From Symbiodinium natans (Eukaryota > Sar > Dinophyceae > Suessiales > Symbiodiniaceae), in the NCBI GenBank assembly GCA_905221605.1, contig CAJNDS010000236.1:829501-893500 (forward strand): 64,000 nt of DNA, given 5' to 3'. The position numbers were made by a program, and so were the translations under genes. Below are positions 1 through 10,019 of the stretch, one piece after another (the first letter of the stretch is position 1; the number at the start of each line of letters is the position of its first letter). A model generated the notes under the pieces. That model was given only the letters and a program-made list of their open reading frames with translations. It did no database searches and had not been told where the DNA came from.

Positions 1-288
1 TGCCGCATCCGCTGGGGTCAGTTCGACATACACCAGGTGACGGCGGTGGCCCAGCACCTTGTGGCACCTCGTTGTGTTTAGTTTAGAGTGCTATTACATA
101 GAGAAGCATATTGTATGTTAATAGAAGCATATGTATATGTATATATTAGATGATTATATTTAAGTATTTAATATGATCATACATATTTCGCATACAGCAA
201 CATCTAATCATATTGCTGGATTGGAGTTTTCAAGTGGATTTGCAAGAGCAGGGCATGTAAGGCGTGGCAGTATGGATTTGAGAAATAA
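1..288. other. AT-rich non-coding stretch, probably intron or flank
   Basis: Mostly AT-rich sequence with ATATGTATATGT-like stretches around 120-180. No convincing coding frame was seen. It lies just upstream of an open frame that lacks a start codon, so it is probably intron or intergenic DNA. Confidence 0.4.
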
Positions 289-534
289 AAGGCCATTCAT
301 CCGTCCATTTGCGAAATCAAACCCAACGAATCGTGCAGAATCACCCTTCTGACGGAAACGTGCGTTCCCTGTATCCTGCACGGTGTCAACATTGCCATCG
401 GTTTGAATCTCCTCAAGCCGCTGCAACTCATTACAGCCGAAAAAAAATCAAGCCGGAGCCCTTACTCGGCCCACATGGCGCTGAAGGACTTGAATGCAAT
501 TGACCCGGACGTCTTCCGCGATGCCATCTGCTGA
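289..534 (+). CDS. C-terminal exon of an unknown protein (partial)
   Basis: An open frame runs from just after an in-frame TAA (286-288) to a TGA at 532-534, about 81 codons, with no ATG near its 5' end. An AG followed by G near 290-291 could be a splice acceptor, so I read it as the last exon of a gene whose earlier exons lie upstream or outside the window. The peptide contains a TCVPC cysteine pair, a hydrophobic stretch (HGVNIAIGLNLLKPL) and ends DPDVFRDAIC. No family is recognised. It could also be an open frame by chance, but its composition is protein-like. Confidence 0.35.
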   Translation, partial: KAIHPSICEIKPNESCRITLLTETCVPCILHGVNIAIGLNLLKPLQLITAEKKSSRSPYSAHMALKDLNAIDPDVFRDAIC

Positions 535-802
535 GATTGGGGGCAAGCATGGCAACGGGTTGGGTATCGATGCTGAAGGAGAATGTTGTCGGAGATATCA
601 CTTTTGCCAAATTGCATGCGAGATTTTTATTCGGAAGCTCTTGCAGGGCGAGCTTCATTGAACCTCAAGCAAAGTTGCACATTTCTTCATCAGAAACCGC
701 CGCAGCATTCCGGGCTCCAGCATTTGTTGGCCCTCTCAGGTCCCTGTGTGTCCCTTCGTTTGGGGCATTTTTTATATATATCTTTTGACGATCTTCGTCA
801 AC
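535..802. other. 3' flank of preceding exon and 5' flank of the 803 gene
   Basis: No firm gene. Two overlapping plus frames are open here but have no recognisable content. A T-rich tract with TATATATATCTTTTGA lies 20-40 bases before the ATG at 803. Dinoflagellate promoters often lack a TATA box, so no promoter is called. The region is best read as 3' UTR plus 5' UTR. Confidence 0.3.
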
Positions 803-1531
803 ATGACTTCGGCTCCTAAAGCTGTGCTCCGGTTCTTGCTCTTGGCTGCCGCGAATGCGCAGGTCCTGGAGTGGGGCAGCCAGGGTGGCAGCTTCCTTGG
901 GAGCCCTAGCGGTTGCAATGCCAATGGTGGACTGAGGATCCTGGATTCCAGGACCTACTGCTGCGATATCAATGCGTTTGCCACCCACTGTCTTGCTGTG
1001 CTTGATCTTGAGGGTGGCAAGTCTGCCATCGTGGAGCAGTCCGGCTTGAAAGCTCTACTTGACAACGGCGAGAACCAAGCGCACATCGAATGCCACTTTC
1101 ACCCAGGCAAAGTTGAGACAGCCGACCTGCCCCGCTACTCGTGGAATTTTCAACAGGGCACCAAGAAGGGTTACAGCGTGAAGTTACAGCAACCGGCCAA
1201 GGTGGCTGCATCTTTCATTGGTGCCTACAACAGTGTCGGGCTCGTTGGAGCTGGATGGAAGAACTCGCCCCAATATCCCATGACATTGGGAGGGCTAAAG
1301 CGATGGAGCCAGGCATACCTCAATGATTTCCCTGCTTACCGCACACTGTCGTGGAATTGCCAGAAATACAGCGTGGGAGTGTACAATGCAGTTACTCACT
1401 CCAGCAAGTGGGAGAAACAAGCCGTCCTCACAGGCATCGGAAAGCCATTCGCGCCAGCCATTGAAGGGAGCGCGCGGTTCAGCAGCGGCCAAGGGACAAA
1501 TGAAGCTGTTGGTGACGTAGGCAACCAGTGA
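803..1531 (+). CDS. small secreted six-cysteine protein, function unknown
   Basis: The 242-residue frame starts at the ATG at 803, not at the upstream ATG of the longer frame, because residues 1-19 then form a clear signal peptide: MTSAPKAVLRF followed by LLLAAANA, with a likely cleavage near ANAQ. The mature part has six cysteines at about 38, 53, 54, 63, 97 and 186 (TYCCDIN, THCLAV, IECHFH, SWNCQK), an even number suited to disulfides in a secreted or lumenal protein. There is no membrane segment after the signal. The C-terminus is rich in G, S and N. No intron is visible inside it. I do not recognise the family. It is followed by an unrelated plus-strand gene beginning near 1682. Confidence 0.6.
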   Translation: MTSAPKAVLRFLLLAAANAQVLEWGSQGGSFLGSPSGCNANGGLRILDSRTYCCDINAFATHCLAVLDLEGGKSAIVEQSGLKALLDNGENQAHIECHFHPGKVETADLPRYSWNFQQGTKKGYSVKLQQPAKVAASFIGAYNSVGLVGAGWKNSPQYPMTLGGLKRWSQAYLNDFPAYRTLSWNCQKYSVGVYNAVTHSSKWEKQAVLTGIGKPFAPAIEGSARFSSGQGTNEAVGDVGNQ

Positions 1532-1681
1532 TCATGAGTGAATGCATGGGACTTACACACGTGTCATTCCGAAGCCTGCTGCTCAACAGTGCTCAGCTTG
1601 CAACAAAAAGTGACTGCTTTTTGCATGCACGGCCTCGCCCTTGCGTGCTTGTGCTTGTTGGGATGGCTTTGGGATGGCTGA

Positions 1682-1894
1682 ATGGCTGAGTGGCTGGTGT
1701 CCTTGCGTGTAGCAAGCCTCCCTCTTTCTTTTAAGGCTTGCAAAAAATACCCCCGCTTTAGGCCCTTCACTCAAAGGCTTTTGTTTGTTAGGGGCCGAGA
1801 GCTCCGAGGTGACCCAGTGGCTCCTACCGCGGGTCGGGAACATGTCCAAGGCGCCAGAGTGCTGAGGTTGCCCGTAGATCTCTCGCGGTTCAGG
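1682..1894 (+). CDS. CCCH zinc-finger gene, exon 1
   Basis: Initial exon of a plus-strand gene. It starts with ATG at 1682 (MAEWLVSLRV) and stays open for 71 codons to a donor inside a TTTAGGG repeat (AG, then G|GTTTAGG). It ends in phase 0 and the next exon begins in phase 0. The peptide is basic (KACKKYPRFRP, TQRLLFVRGREL) and then reads GDPVAPTAGREHVQGARV. The ATG choice is only the first in the open frame; trans-splicing to an AG further in is possible. Downstream exons at 2330, 2505 and 3142 belong to the same gene. Confidence 0.45.
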
Positions 1895-1925
1895 GTTTAG
1901 GGGGCCTAGGGTTCCCAATGCCGAA

Positions 1926-2013
1926 ACGGGGGGGGGGGGGGCGGGGGGGGGGCGGGGGCGGGGGGGGGGGGGGGGGGGGGCGGGGGGGGGGCGGGGGGGG
2001 GGCGGGGGCGGGG
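1926..2013. repeat. poly-G tract with scattered C
   Basis: About 88 bases that are almost pure G on the plus strand, interrupted by single C bases. Translated frames over it are poly-proline or poly-glycine artefacts. Confidence 0.9.
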
Positions 2014-2177
2014 CGAAAGCAACTGCTGCAAGGGCCCCGAGAGAGGGAGCTTGATTTTTTTTGTCTTAGATTTAGGCGATGCTCGAAATTCTTGTAGGCC
2101 GCTGGATGGACCAGCCGGATGTCGGCAGCAACACCGTTGAACCACTGGGCATCAAATCAGCTTGCATGCAAAATAAA

Positions 2178-2254
2178 TTGGGATGTTCCCCCTTATACTT
2201 TAATAGGGATTTTAGTACACCCTACAGACTGTTGAAAAAGGGGGAACATCCCAA
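2178..2254. mobile_element. MITE-like element, family GGGATGTTCCCCC
   Basis: Ends are perfect inverted repeats: TTGGGATGTTCCCCC at the left and its complement GGGGGAACATCCCAA at the right, 77 bp overall. Related copies lie at 31109, 51594 and 55217. It carries no coding capacity, which fits a short non-autonomous DNA transposon. Confidence 0.7.
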
Positions 2255-2329
2255 AAGATAAGCCCTACACCCTAAACCCTACACCCTAAACCCTAAACCC
2301 TAAACCCTAAACCAAATCCATCCTTGGAG

Positions 2330-2409
2330 GCCATGCGCCTTCACTGGCTCAAGCTCATGGCTTCCATCGGCCAGAAGGTCGAGCGCAGTGAGGAGGCGGA
2401 TTGTCTAGG
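2330..2409 (+). CDS. CCCH zinc-finger gene, exon 2
   Basis: Acceptor CTTGGAG|GCC, open frame AMRLHWLKLMASIGQKVERS then EEADCL, donor GG|GTTTAGGG. The 80-base exon starts in phase 0 and leaves two bases, which the next exon completes with one. The peptide looks helical. Flanks are CCCTAAA on the left and TTTAGGG on the right. Confidence 0.5.
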
Positions 2410-2504
2410 GTTTAGGGTTTAGGATTTGGGGGTTCGGTTTTGCCAAGGTTTCAGAAAGCTCGGGCTTAAATCCAGGGTCTAAGATGGCTTGTAAGACCTT
2501 TCAG

Positions 2505-2653
2505 CAGACATCCAGCATGCAATCTCCTGCAACGTCGAGTCTTGGACTGCCTCGATCCCACTGAGGATGAGGACTTCGAGGACAAGTTGCGCCGCTCCGC
2601 CGAACTATGGGGTGGAGAATCGGAGACCGGTTGCCACCTCTGCGCCCACAAAG
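2505..2653 (+). CDS. CCCH zinc-finger gene, exon 3
   Basis: Acceptor CCTTTCAG|CAG and donor CACAAAG|GTTGTC bracket an open frame of about 49 codons. It contains VLDCLDPTEDEDFEDKLRRS and ends ETGCHLCAHK, a CxxC-x-H cluster that could bind zinc. It accepts the two bases left by exon 2, so the join is phase-correct. A further small exon (about 2810-2838, GTHPLPGGLD) would bring the frame into phase with the CCCH exon at 3142, but that piece is a guess. Confidence 0.5.
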
Positions 2654-2868
2654 GTTGTCCTAAAATGATATAGCAAGATAGGAGTGTACTAATAACATAT
2701 ATGTAATTATATGTATATATTTCAATAGTAGAATATCGGTGCAATAGAAGTAGTCCTTGAGGCTCGAAGCCTTCTGCGTAGCGGCTTAACACGCTAAGTC
2801 TGTTGCCAGGAACGCATCCCTTACCTGGGGGCCTGGACGTGGCCTCCGCGGAGCGTGCGGGGTCTTCG

Positions 2869-2876
2869 AGAGAGAG

Positions 2877-2941
<65 letters not shown>
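2869..2941. repeat. (GA)n microsatellite
   Basis: About 70 bases of nearly pure GA dinucleotide. Long Leu-Ser frames over it on the minus strand are artefacts. Confidence 0.95.
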
Positions 2942-3141
2942 TGCCGCGGCGTCTATAGCTAGAGAAGGGACCTGGCAAGTGAGAATGCAGAGATCTTGGG
3001 AAACCTTGGGTTGTATTGACAGGGTTATGCCTTCACATAAGAAGATGACTTTGCTGAAAGGGTAAGTGCCCACTACTGGATACATCTCTTGCTTCAACAT
3101 GCCTAAACAGGCCCGAGCCGAAATGTTAAGCTCCTCAGCAG

Positions 3142-3228
3142 GACGACTTCATGGTGTGTTGGGACTTTGTCCGCACTGGGAATTGCCCACGTGGATCCAG
3201 CTGCCGCTGGAACCACCCAGCGAAGTGA
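3142..3228 (+). CDS. CCCH zinc-finger gene, last exon
   Basis: After an acceptor CTCAGCAG|GAC the frame reads DDFMVCWDFVRTGNCPRG, then SSCRWNHPAK and stops with TGA at 3226-3228. The spacing is C-x8-C-x5-C-x3-H, the classic CCCH zinc finger that binds RNA in eukaryotic mRNA-processing and decay proteins. Only one finger is visible. The exon is too short for ordinary ORF callers, but the motif is exact, so the coding call is firm. Its link to the exons at 1682-2653 rests on strand, order and distance. Confidence 0.65.
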   Translation, partial: DDFMVCWDFVRTGNCPRGSSCRWNHPAK

Positions 3229-3239
3229 GAGCAGCTTAG

Positions 3240-3340
3240 TATATGGGGGCCTTTATAATTAGAATAGGGTTTGGGGGTTATAAGAGTATAAATCTAAAGG
3301 GACCAAAAGGGCATACCAAGCAATTGTTCCGACCCCAATG
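3240..3340. mobile_element. dispersed repeat, family GGGGCCTTAAT-TTCCGACCCC
   Basis: A roughly 100-bp segment starting GGGGCCTTTATAATTAGAAT and ending near TTGTTCCGACCCC. Recognisable relatives occur at about 31783, 35876, 38548 and 58997. The inner part CCAAAAGGGNATACC is the best-conserved block. Non-coding; probably a MITE. Confidence 0.55.
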
Positions 3341-3776
3341 GTTCCGCACTTTGGCAGAGGAAAGATTTAGCTGTCTCGCTTTCGTCTAAAAAGTGGAGAC
3401 GACATGTCTCACCGTGATTCGCATCTGGCCCGGACGAGGCACTTGCAGGATGCATCACTTTGCTAAGGGAGATCGGTGCCTGGCCTCCATGATTCGGTCT
3501 TAGGCAAGATAAGCCGTGGGAAGCACTTCTTGCAACTCACTGATCTTCCGGGCAAGGTGCGTGTGTCATGGCTGCGGGCAGCAAACACAGCAAACCGCGC
3601 GGCTTCAGGGCTTCAGGCAGACCAGGCATGAGGCGGTCTTGGGCTCAAAGACTTCTGGGTCTCAGGTCCAAGCGGTCGAAGGACTGCCTCATTAACTTCC
3701 CTAAGCCCTAAACCCTACACCCTAAGGCCTAGTTTAAGTAAACTGAGTAGATGCACACTTGACGTATGCATGCTAG
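3341..3776. other. no clear gene; 3' region of the CCCH gene
   Basis: Mixed-composition sequence with a short CCCTAAA cluster near 3706-3726. Some frames are open, but none has a start, motif or paired splice sites that I trust. Confidence 0.3.
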
Positions 3777-3852
3777 AGCTTGGCCACGCCGGTGTCCAGC
3801 ACCCGAGGCATATCGAGGCTCGGGGCCCTGAGGACCTTTCCTGCAAGACTTT
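3777..3852 (+). CDS. candidate exon of an unknown plus-strand gene
   Basis: Acceptor GCTAG|AG and donor TTT|GCTAAACC surround an open frame reading LGHAGVQHPRHIEARGPEDL then SCKTL. The island is GC-rich and followed by CCCTAAA repeats. It comes after the CCCH gene's stop, so it should belong to another gene. Phase with the next candidate exon is not matched. Confidence 0.3.
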
Positions 3853-3958
3853 GCTAAACCCTAAGCCCTAGACCCTAAACCCTAACCCTAAACCCTAAAC
3901 CCTAGCCCTAAACCCCAAACCCCAAACCCTAAACCCTAAACCCTAAATGCGAGCCGAG

Positions 3959-4057
3959 GTTCCAAAGCCCAAAGTGATGGCGAGGCCTGCGTTGTCCCCC
4001 CCAGTACCTCAACGGTACGCAGAGTTGTCCATGCCCGGCTCGGCCCGTTCCTTCAGT
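3959..4057 (+). CDS. candidate exon of an unknown plus-strand gene
   Basis: CCCTAAA repeats lie on the left and TTTAGGG repeats on the right. Acceptor GCCGAG|GTT and donor CAGT|GTAGGG enclose 33 open codons (VPKPKVMARPALSPPVPQRY, AELSMPGSARSFS). The peptide is proline-rich and basic. Function unknown. Confidence 0.4.
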
Positions 4058-4131
4058 GTAGGGTTTAGGGTTTAGAGTTTTAGGGTTTAGGGTTTAGGTT
4101 TCGTTAAGACGGTTTCGAGCAATCTCCGCAG

Positions 4132-4188
4132 GACACAGTCCAAGAGCCCAACCTCCCAAGAACAAGCCAAGTGAAGAGGGCGTGAACG
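4132..4188 (+). CDS. candidate exon of an unknown plus-strand gene
   Basis: Acceptor CTCCGCAG|GA and donor AACG|GTCGGAGG followed by TTTAGGG. One frame reads HSPRAQPPKNKPSEEGVN and stays open to the donor; another reads DTVQEPNLPRTSQVKRA and stops. Which one is used cannot be decided. Confidence 0.3.
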
Positions 4189-4690
4189 GTCGGAGGTTTA
4201 GGGTTTAGGGGTGTGTCGGTATACGGCTGTGCACATATCGATGCGAACTTTCGCATTGAGCTCGAGAAAGCCTTCTTCATTTAAAGCAGCCTCGGGAGGA
4301 GGGGGGGGGGGGTTGACCAGACCATATATATGCACACACACATAAATATAGACATATAATTTATACGATCTGTATTATATTTCTGTATGTATATATATAT
4401 ACACATATATATATATATATGTGCCATGGACCTTTAGGTATAATGTGATGACTTGCTTTGGGTTTTACTTCAACAGTACTAACAGTTATCAAATGAGTAC
4501 TTGCGTTTTATATTATGCATATTGCTACTAGAAAGTAGGTGACATTTTATGGCTTTTGGGCTCATGGTCTAGGGTTGTGCACTCAACGGTTATAAAAGGA
4601 TTGTACGAACAGTCCAGGGTTTATCACCCCTTCCTGTTGTCGAGGAGAAAAGGGGTCGGATAACAGGAGAAGATCAAGGAACCATGGAAC
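4189..4690. other. no gene seen; AT-rich stretch with TA repeats
   Basis: A G run near 4302-4312 is followed by AT-rich DNA with (TA)n at about 4390-4420. Two kinds of simple repeat and no persuasive frame. Confidence 0.4.
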
Positions 4691-4868
4691 TGTGTTACAT
4701 TCAGTCACTATTCACTTTACACCCTCTCCTCTCTTCCCTTTCTTAGAAGAAAAGGAAAGTGGAAGGAATCATCAAAGAAAAAGTCCGTCTCACTACCTTC
4801 ATCCACCGTCTCCTCTTTTTTTTTTCTCTCTCTCTCTCTCTCACTCTCTCTCTCTCCCTCGCTCTCTC

Positions 4869-4920
<52 letters not shown>

Positions 4921-7900
4921 CTCTTCTTACCGAGGAGAATAATGGCTACATATAAAGCACACATGTCAATCTCAACCCATTCGTCCTCCCTCTTCTGGCT
5001 GCTCTCTCACTTCTAGCTTTTGTCTCTTCTTGTTTTGCTTATGGAGGAGAGAATGCATAACACTAGATGAGCGAAGCGCATGGACGGGAAGAGCGAGAAG
5101 CAAGTAGTTGTTTGTTGCATAGGGGAGGCCCACTCTCCCCTAGAGCAGGGACGAGTTCCCCCCTGTTCCCTTCCTTTGCCTTCTTTAGTCCCTCCTCTGC
5201 GCTCCAACTGTTCTGTTCCGTCTTTTACGGAGAAAGAAGGGGTAAAGAAGAAGGACGAAGACGGTTCCCCTGTCCAATTGTGCATGTTCATTTTATCTAC
5301 AGGAGTTAGCAAGAGTGTTTAAGCAAGCTAGATAAAGAGAACAACAAGAACAAGGACGAGGAAACCACGGGCAGAATGTACAAGGAAAAACACGAGGAAT
5401 GAAATCCCATCGCAAAGATAAGTGCCCACACTCAGTCTCACTGCATTCATCCTCTAATCCTCTCTTCTTTCCCTTCTGTGGTTCTCTTCTTGTCCTCCTT
5501 CTTCTCTCTGCTCTCTCCCTTCTAGCTTGTGTCTCTTCTTGATTTTCTTGCGCGAGAGAGAATGCATAACACTAGATGAGCGAAGCACATGGACGGGAAG
5601 AGGAGAGAGAAGCAAGTAGTTTTTTGTTGCATAAGGAGGCCCACTCTCCCCCTAGGGCAGAGATGAGTTCCCCTGTTCCCTTCCTCTTGCCTTCTTTAAT
5701 CTCTCCCCTGCGTTCCAAGTTTTCCGTTCCTTCGTTTACGGAGACAGAAAGTTGTATATACAAGGACGAAGACGGTTCCCCTGTCCAGCATGTTTTTTGA
5801 TCTTCCCATTCAGCGAGAAAGGAACAGACAACAGGGGAAAGCACAAGGAACTAACAAGAGAGTTTAAGCAAGCTAGATAACAACAAGGAAAAGAAAGAGG
5901 AAGCCACGAGCAGAATGTACAAGAAAAACACGAGGAAGGAATAAGTGGTGCTCTTCTTGCAGAATGGAGATTTAAGAACACAAGCCAATCTCAGTACATT
6001 GATCCTCCCTCTTCTCTCTGCTCTCTCCCTTCTAGCTTTTGTCTCTTCTTGTTTTGCTTGTGGAGGAGAGAATGCATAACGCTAGATGAGCGAAGCACAT
6101 GGGTGGGAAGAGATAGAGAGGGCAAGTACTTGTTTGTTGCATAAGGGACCTAATTTTCCCCTAGAGCAGGGATGAGTTCCCGTGTTCCCTTCCTTTTGCG
6201 TTCTTTGATCCCTCCCCTGCGTTCCAACTTTTCTGTTCATTCTTCTAGGGAGAAAAAAGGAAGTAAACCAAAGGACGAAGACGGTTCCCTGTCCTCTTGC
6301 GCTTTTTCTTTTGAACTTAATTACCCATTCAACGAGATAAGAACAGACAACAAGAGGAAAACAACATACATGCGACAAACATTTTTCAGGAGAAGGGAGT
6401 CGGATAACAGGTGAAGAACAAGGAAGACATCCATCCTCTCCTCTGCTCTCTTATCTTGCTCTCTTATCTCTCTTCTCTGGCTCTGTTCTTGCCGGAAAGA
6501 AAGATGAATGTCCAAGAACCCAAGATCATCTCGTTACCTTCGTCCTCGCTCTCCTCTCTTCTCGCTTTTTCTCTGCTCTGTGTTTTTCTTATGGAGGAGA
6601 GAATAGTAAACAGTCTCGCGAAGTCGGATTTGGGGCTGCGCGCGGGGATCTCCCCCCACAAACCCCTCGAAAGAACGAAAGAAAGCGGGCAGCTGTTCGT
6701 TGCAAGGGGGTCTCGGCTCCCCCTAGAGACCTAGTGCAGGCCTGAGTTCCCTGGGCTCGTCTTCCCCTAGAGCGCAGTTGAGTTCCCTTATTCCTCAGTT
6801 TTGCCTTCATCCCTCCCCTGCGTTCCAAATTTTCTAAGCAGAACGCACAAGAAAACACGAGGAAGGAATAACAAATGACAAAGATAAGTGCCCACACCCA
6901 GTCTCACTGCATTCATCCTCTAATCCTTTCTTCTTTCTCTTCTGTGGTTCTCTTCTTGCAGAATGAAGATTTAAGAACACAAACCAATCTCACTACATTC
7001 ATCCTCCCTCTTCCCTCTGCTCTCTCCCTTCTAGCTTTTGTCTTTTCTTGTTTGTCTTGTGGAAGAGAGAATGCATAACACTAGATGAGCGAAGCACATG
7101 GACGGGAAGAGAAAGAAGCAAGTACTTGTTTGTTCTGAGTTCCTCTGTTCCCTTCCTTTGCGTTCTTTAATCCTTCCCCTGCGTTCCAACTTTTCTGTTC
7201 CTTCTTTCAAGGAGAAAGAAAAGGGTAAATACAAGGGCGAAGACGGTTCCCCTGTCCACTTGCACATGTTCTTTTGGTCTACCCGTTCAGCTAGAAAGGA
7301 ACAAACAACAGGGGAAACACAAGGAACTAACAAGAGTGCTTAAGCAAGCTAGATAACAACAGGAAAAAAAGAGGAAGCCGCGAGCAGAATGTACAAGAAC
7401 ACACACAAGGAAGAAATAACAAATGATAAAGATAAGCGCCCTTACTCAGTCTCACTGCAATCATCCTCCATGTGGTTCTCTTGTTACAGACTGAAGATTT
7501 AGGAACAATCTCACCATTCATCCTCCCTCTTCTCTCTGCTCTCTCCCTTCTAGCTTTTGTCTCTTCTTGTTTTGCTTATGGAGGAGAGAATGCATAACAC
7601 TAGATGAGCGAAGCACCTGGACGGGAAGAAAGAGAAGCAAGTACTTGTTTGTTGCGTAAGGCCCACTCTCCCCCTAGGGCAGGGATGAGTTCCCCTGTTC
7701 CCTTCCTTTTGCCTTCTTTAATCTCTCCCTTGCATTCCAACTTTTCCGTTCTTCGTTTAAGGAAAAAAGGAGGTATATACAAGGACGAAGACGGTTCCCC
7801 TGGTTCTTTTGATCTTCCCATTCAGCGAGAAAGGAACAGACAACAAGAGGAAAACAACAAACCGTTGACTAACGTGCGGTTCTTTCAGGAGAAGAAGGAG

Positions 7901-8982
7901 TCGGATAACAGGAGAAGAACAAGGAAGAGGTAAACATGAAAATATGTCACTCTTCTATTTACACACTCTCCTCATCTCTCCTCTCTTCCCTTTCTTGCCT
8001 GTTGGAGAAGAAATGAGGAAGAAAATAAACCAGAAAAAAAGCAAGGGGGAGGCACCCTGATTCATTCTCACTGCCTTCATCCATCCTCTCCTCTGCTCTC
8101 TTATCTTGCTCTCTTATCTCTTCTCGGGCTCTGTTCTTGCCGGAAAGCAAGATGAATGTCCAAGAACCCAAGATCATCTCGTTACCTTCGTCCTCGCTCT
8201 CATCTCTTCTCGCTTTTTCTCTGCTCTTTGCTTTTCTTATGGAGGAGAGAATTGCAAACAGTCTCGCGAAGTCAGATTTGGGGCTGCGCGCGTGCGCGTG
8301 GGGGTCTCCCGCAAACCCCTCGAAAGAAAGAAAGAAAGCGGGCAGCTGTTCGTTGCGAAGGGGGTCTCGAGCCCTAGTGACCTAGTGCAGGCCTGAGTTC
8401 CCTGGGCTCGTTTTCCACTAGAGCGCGGTTGAGTTCCCGTATTCCTCAATTTTGCCTTCATCCCTCCCCAACTTTTCTGAGCAGAAAGCACAAGAAAACA
8501 CGAGGAGGGAATAACAGATGACAAAGATAAGTGCCCACACCCAGTCTCACTGCATTCATCCTCTAATCCGCTCTTCTTTCTCTTCTGTGGTTCTCTTCTT
8601 GCAGAATGAAGATTTAAGAACACAAACCAATTTCACTACATTCATCCTCCCTCTTCCCTCTGCTCTCTCCCTTCTAGCTTTTGTCTCTTCTTGTTTTTCT
8701 TGCCGAAGAGAGAATGCATAGCACTAGATGAGCGAAGCACATGGACGAGAAGAGAGAGAAGCAAGTACTTGTTTGTTCTGAGTTCCTCTGTTCCCTTCCT
8801 TTGCGTTCTTTAATCCCTCCCTCCGTTCCAACTTTTCTGTTCCTTCTTTCAAGGAGAAAAAAGAAGGTAAATACAAGGACGAAGACGGTTCCCCTGTCCA
8901 CTTGCGCATGTTCTTTTGGTCTACCCATTCAGCTAGAAAGGAACAGACAACAGGGGGAAACACAAGGAACTAACAAGAGTGT
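4690..8982. repeat. Sat A: diverged tandem satellite, ~510-bp unit
   Basis: The landmark GAATGCATAACACTAGATGA recurs at 5051, 5560, 6070, 7070, 7588 and 8712. Spacings are about 509, 510, 1000, 518 and 1124, so the basic unit is near 510 bp with an alternative unit (landmark GATGAATGTCCAAGAACC at 6500 and 8151). Strands are strikingly pyrimidine/purine biased. The many short frames over it are shadows, as they do not stay aligned between copies. The array breaks at 8982 and resumes at 21922. Confidence 0.85.
4826..4917. repeat. (CT)n microsatellite
   Basis: About 90 bases of CT dinucleotide with rare interruptions, at the start of the Sat A block. Confidence 0.95.
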
Positions 8983-9068
8983 CTGGTGCTTGACCGCACC
9001 CTGGTCCCTTGCTCTCAAAGGGCTACTGTATACTTTGCACACAAACTCCAACATCGAACCTCAAGGCT

Positions 9069-9602
9069 TTAAGGCCTTTCTGACGCGGGCACATACGCAT
9101 GAAACTTCTTCAGCTTCGGGAAGTTTACTCGCTTAACCAACTTCCCGTACTCACAGTACGCAGTTTGTCGAAGCAAAGGTGCTCGCAGGGGTATTTTCAT
9201 CTTCGTATAGCCGTCCGCACTGTGAGCGTGATAGAACCCAATCTTGCCACCCGGCCCGAGTCGCACGTGCGATGGTCTCCGCTGTTTGGTCAAGCCACCA
9301 CAAACGCCACGCTTGTTGCAAAGGTCCAAAGCCGCCTGCCTGGCAGAGAAGTGTTCATCTTTGGTACCCTCGCAGAATTTCGTCATGCAGTTCGCAATGG
9401 CATCTTCCAACGCATCAAAAGATTGAAACTGACCACGTCGACAAAAGGACTCGGCAGCACGAAGCACCCCAGGCAGATTAACAGTGGTGATCCCTGTTTG
9501 TCTGTACGCTTTAGATCTCCGCGAGCTCAAGATGATGTTCGTGAACTCCTTCTTGTCTTTGGCTTTCAGCAACTTCATTGCAACCCCCCTGGGACTTTGC
9601 AT
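9069..9602 (-). CDS. unknown basic protein ORF at the left edge of the insertion
   Basis: A 177-codon minus-strand frame starting at the ATG complement at 9600-9602. In-frame sequence continues upstream (RYMQSP, YWSVAICFAV) to a TAG, so the true start may lie in an earlier exon. It is lysine/arginine-rich (MKLLKAKDKKEFTNIILSSR, RRSKAYRQTG) and has cysteines at AESFCRRG, ANCMTKFCEG, DLCNKRGVCGG and TAYCEYG. It ends AYVPASERP. No family recognised. It sits just inside the point where Sat A is broken and points away from gene A, so it may be a passenger or edge gene of the inserted block. Confidence 0.45.
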   Translation of the reverse strand: MQSPRGVAMKLLKAKDKKEFTNIILSSRRSKAYRQTGITTVNLPGVLRAAESFCRRGQFQSFDALEDAIANCMTKFCEGTKDEHFSARQAALDLCNKRGVCGGLTKQRRPSHVRLGPGGKIGFYHAHSADGYTKMKIPLRAPLLRQTAYCEYGKLVKRVNFPKLKKFHAYVPASERP

Positions 9603-9707
9603 GTATCTGACGGCAAAACAAATCGCGACAGACCAATAATTTGGATGTCTTGTCTAGCACGTTTGGCATAGGTGTCTTTACAGGATTCCTGTTGGTCTAG
9701 TCCGGCT
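9603..9707. other. short spacer, nothing recognised
   Basis: Upstream flank of the minus-strand ORF; no motif beyond the start of the GTTAACC-type repeats. Confidence 0.3.
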
Positions 9708-9835
9708 TTCCTTAACCCCTAAGTCTTGACCCACTTAACTCTTAGTCCTTGCCCAGTTAACCCTTAAGCCTTGGCCCACTTAACCCTTAACTTTTGCCCG
9801 ATTAACCCCTAGTAGTCTCGGCCAACTTCTCTGCT
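9708..9835. repeat. TTAACCCTTA cluster, left copy
   Basis: About five units of a ~25-bp motif of the form GCCCAGTTAACCCTTAAGCC, with variable linkers. The same core returns at 15.06-15.23 kb and, in inverted orientation, at 20.43-20.56 kb. The placement around genes A and B suggests subterminal repeats of a transposon, which is inference. Confidence 0.6.
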
Positions 9836-10019
9836 TCAGGGTCCGTTGGACCAATGGAGGCCCTCATGCTGCGAAGGTGCAGGTCTCCGTCGATGCTGCT
9901 CGAGACATGGGGAAGGGTTTCAGGTCCTTCAATTGTAGATTGCAGCAGCAACAACCTAGCCGTACATCCTTGAGCAACTTTCCAGGTTTAGGGTTTAGGA
10001 TTTAGGGTTGTGAGTCTAT

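Larger units (their letters stand above)
1895..2329 (+). other. intron with TTTAGGG start and CCCTAAA end
   Basis: The intron starts GTTTAGGG, holds a long G tract and a short inverted-repeat element, and ends with about five CCCTAAA units, then a short spacer and CTTGGAG|G. Its two ends are complementary, the same architecture as the minus-strand introns of the 31-64 kb region. Confidence 0.5.

Noticed and set aside
4690-8982. Many 60-130-codon frames on both strands (Ser/Leu/Phe or Lys/Glu-rich)
   Set aside because: They are shadows of a pyrimidine-biased satellite. Frames shift between copies and share no conserved protein.
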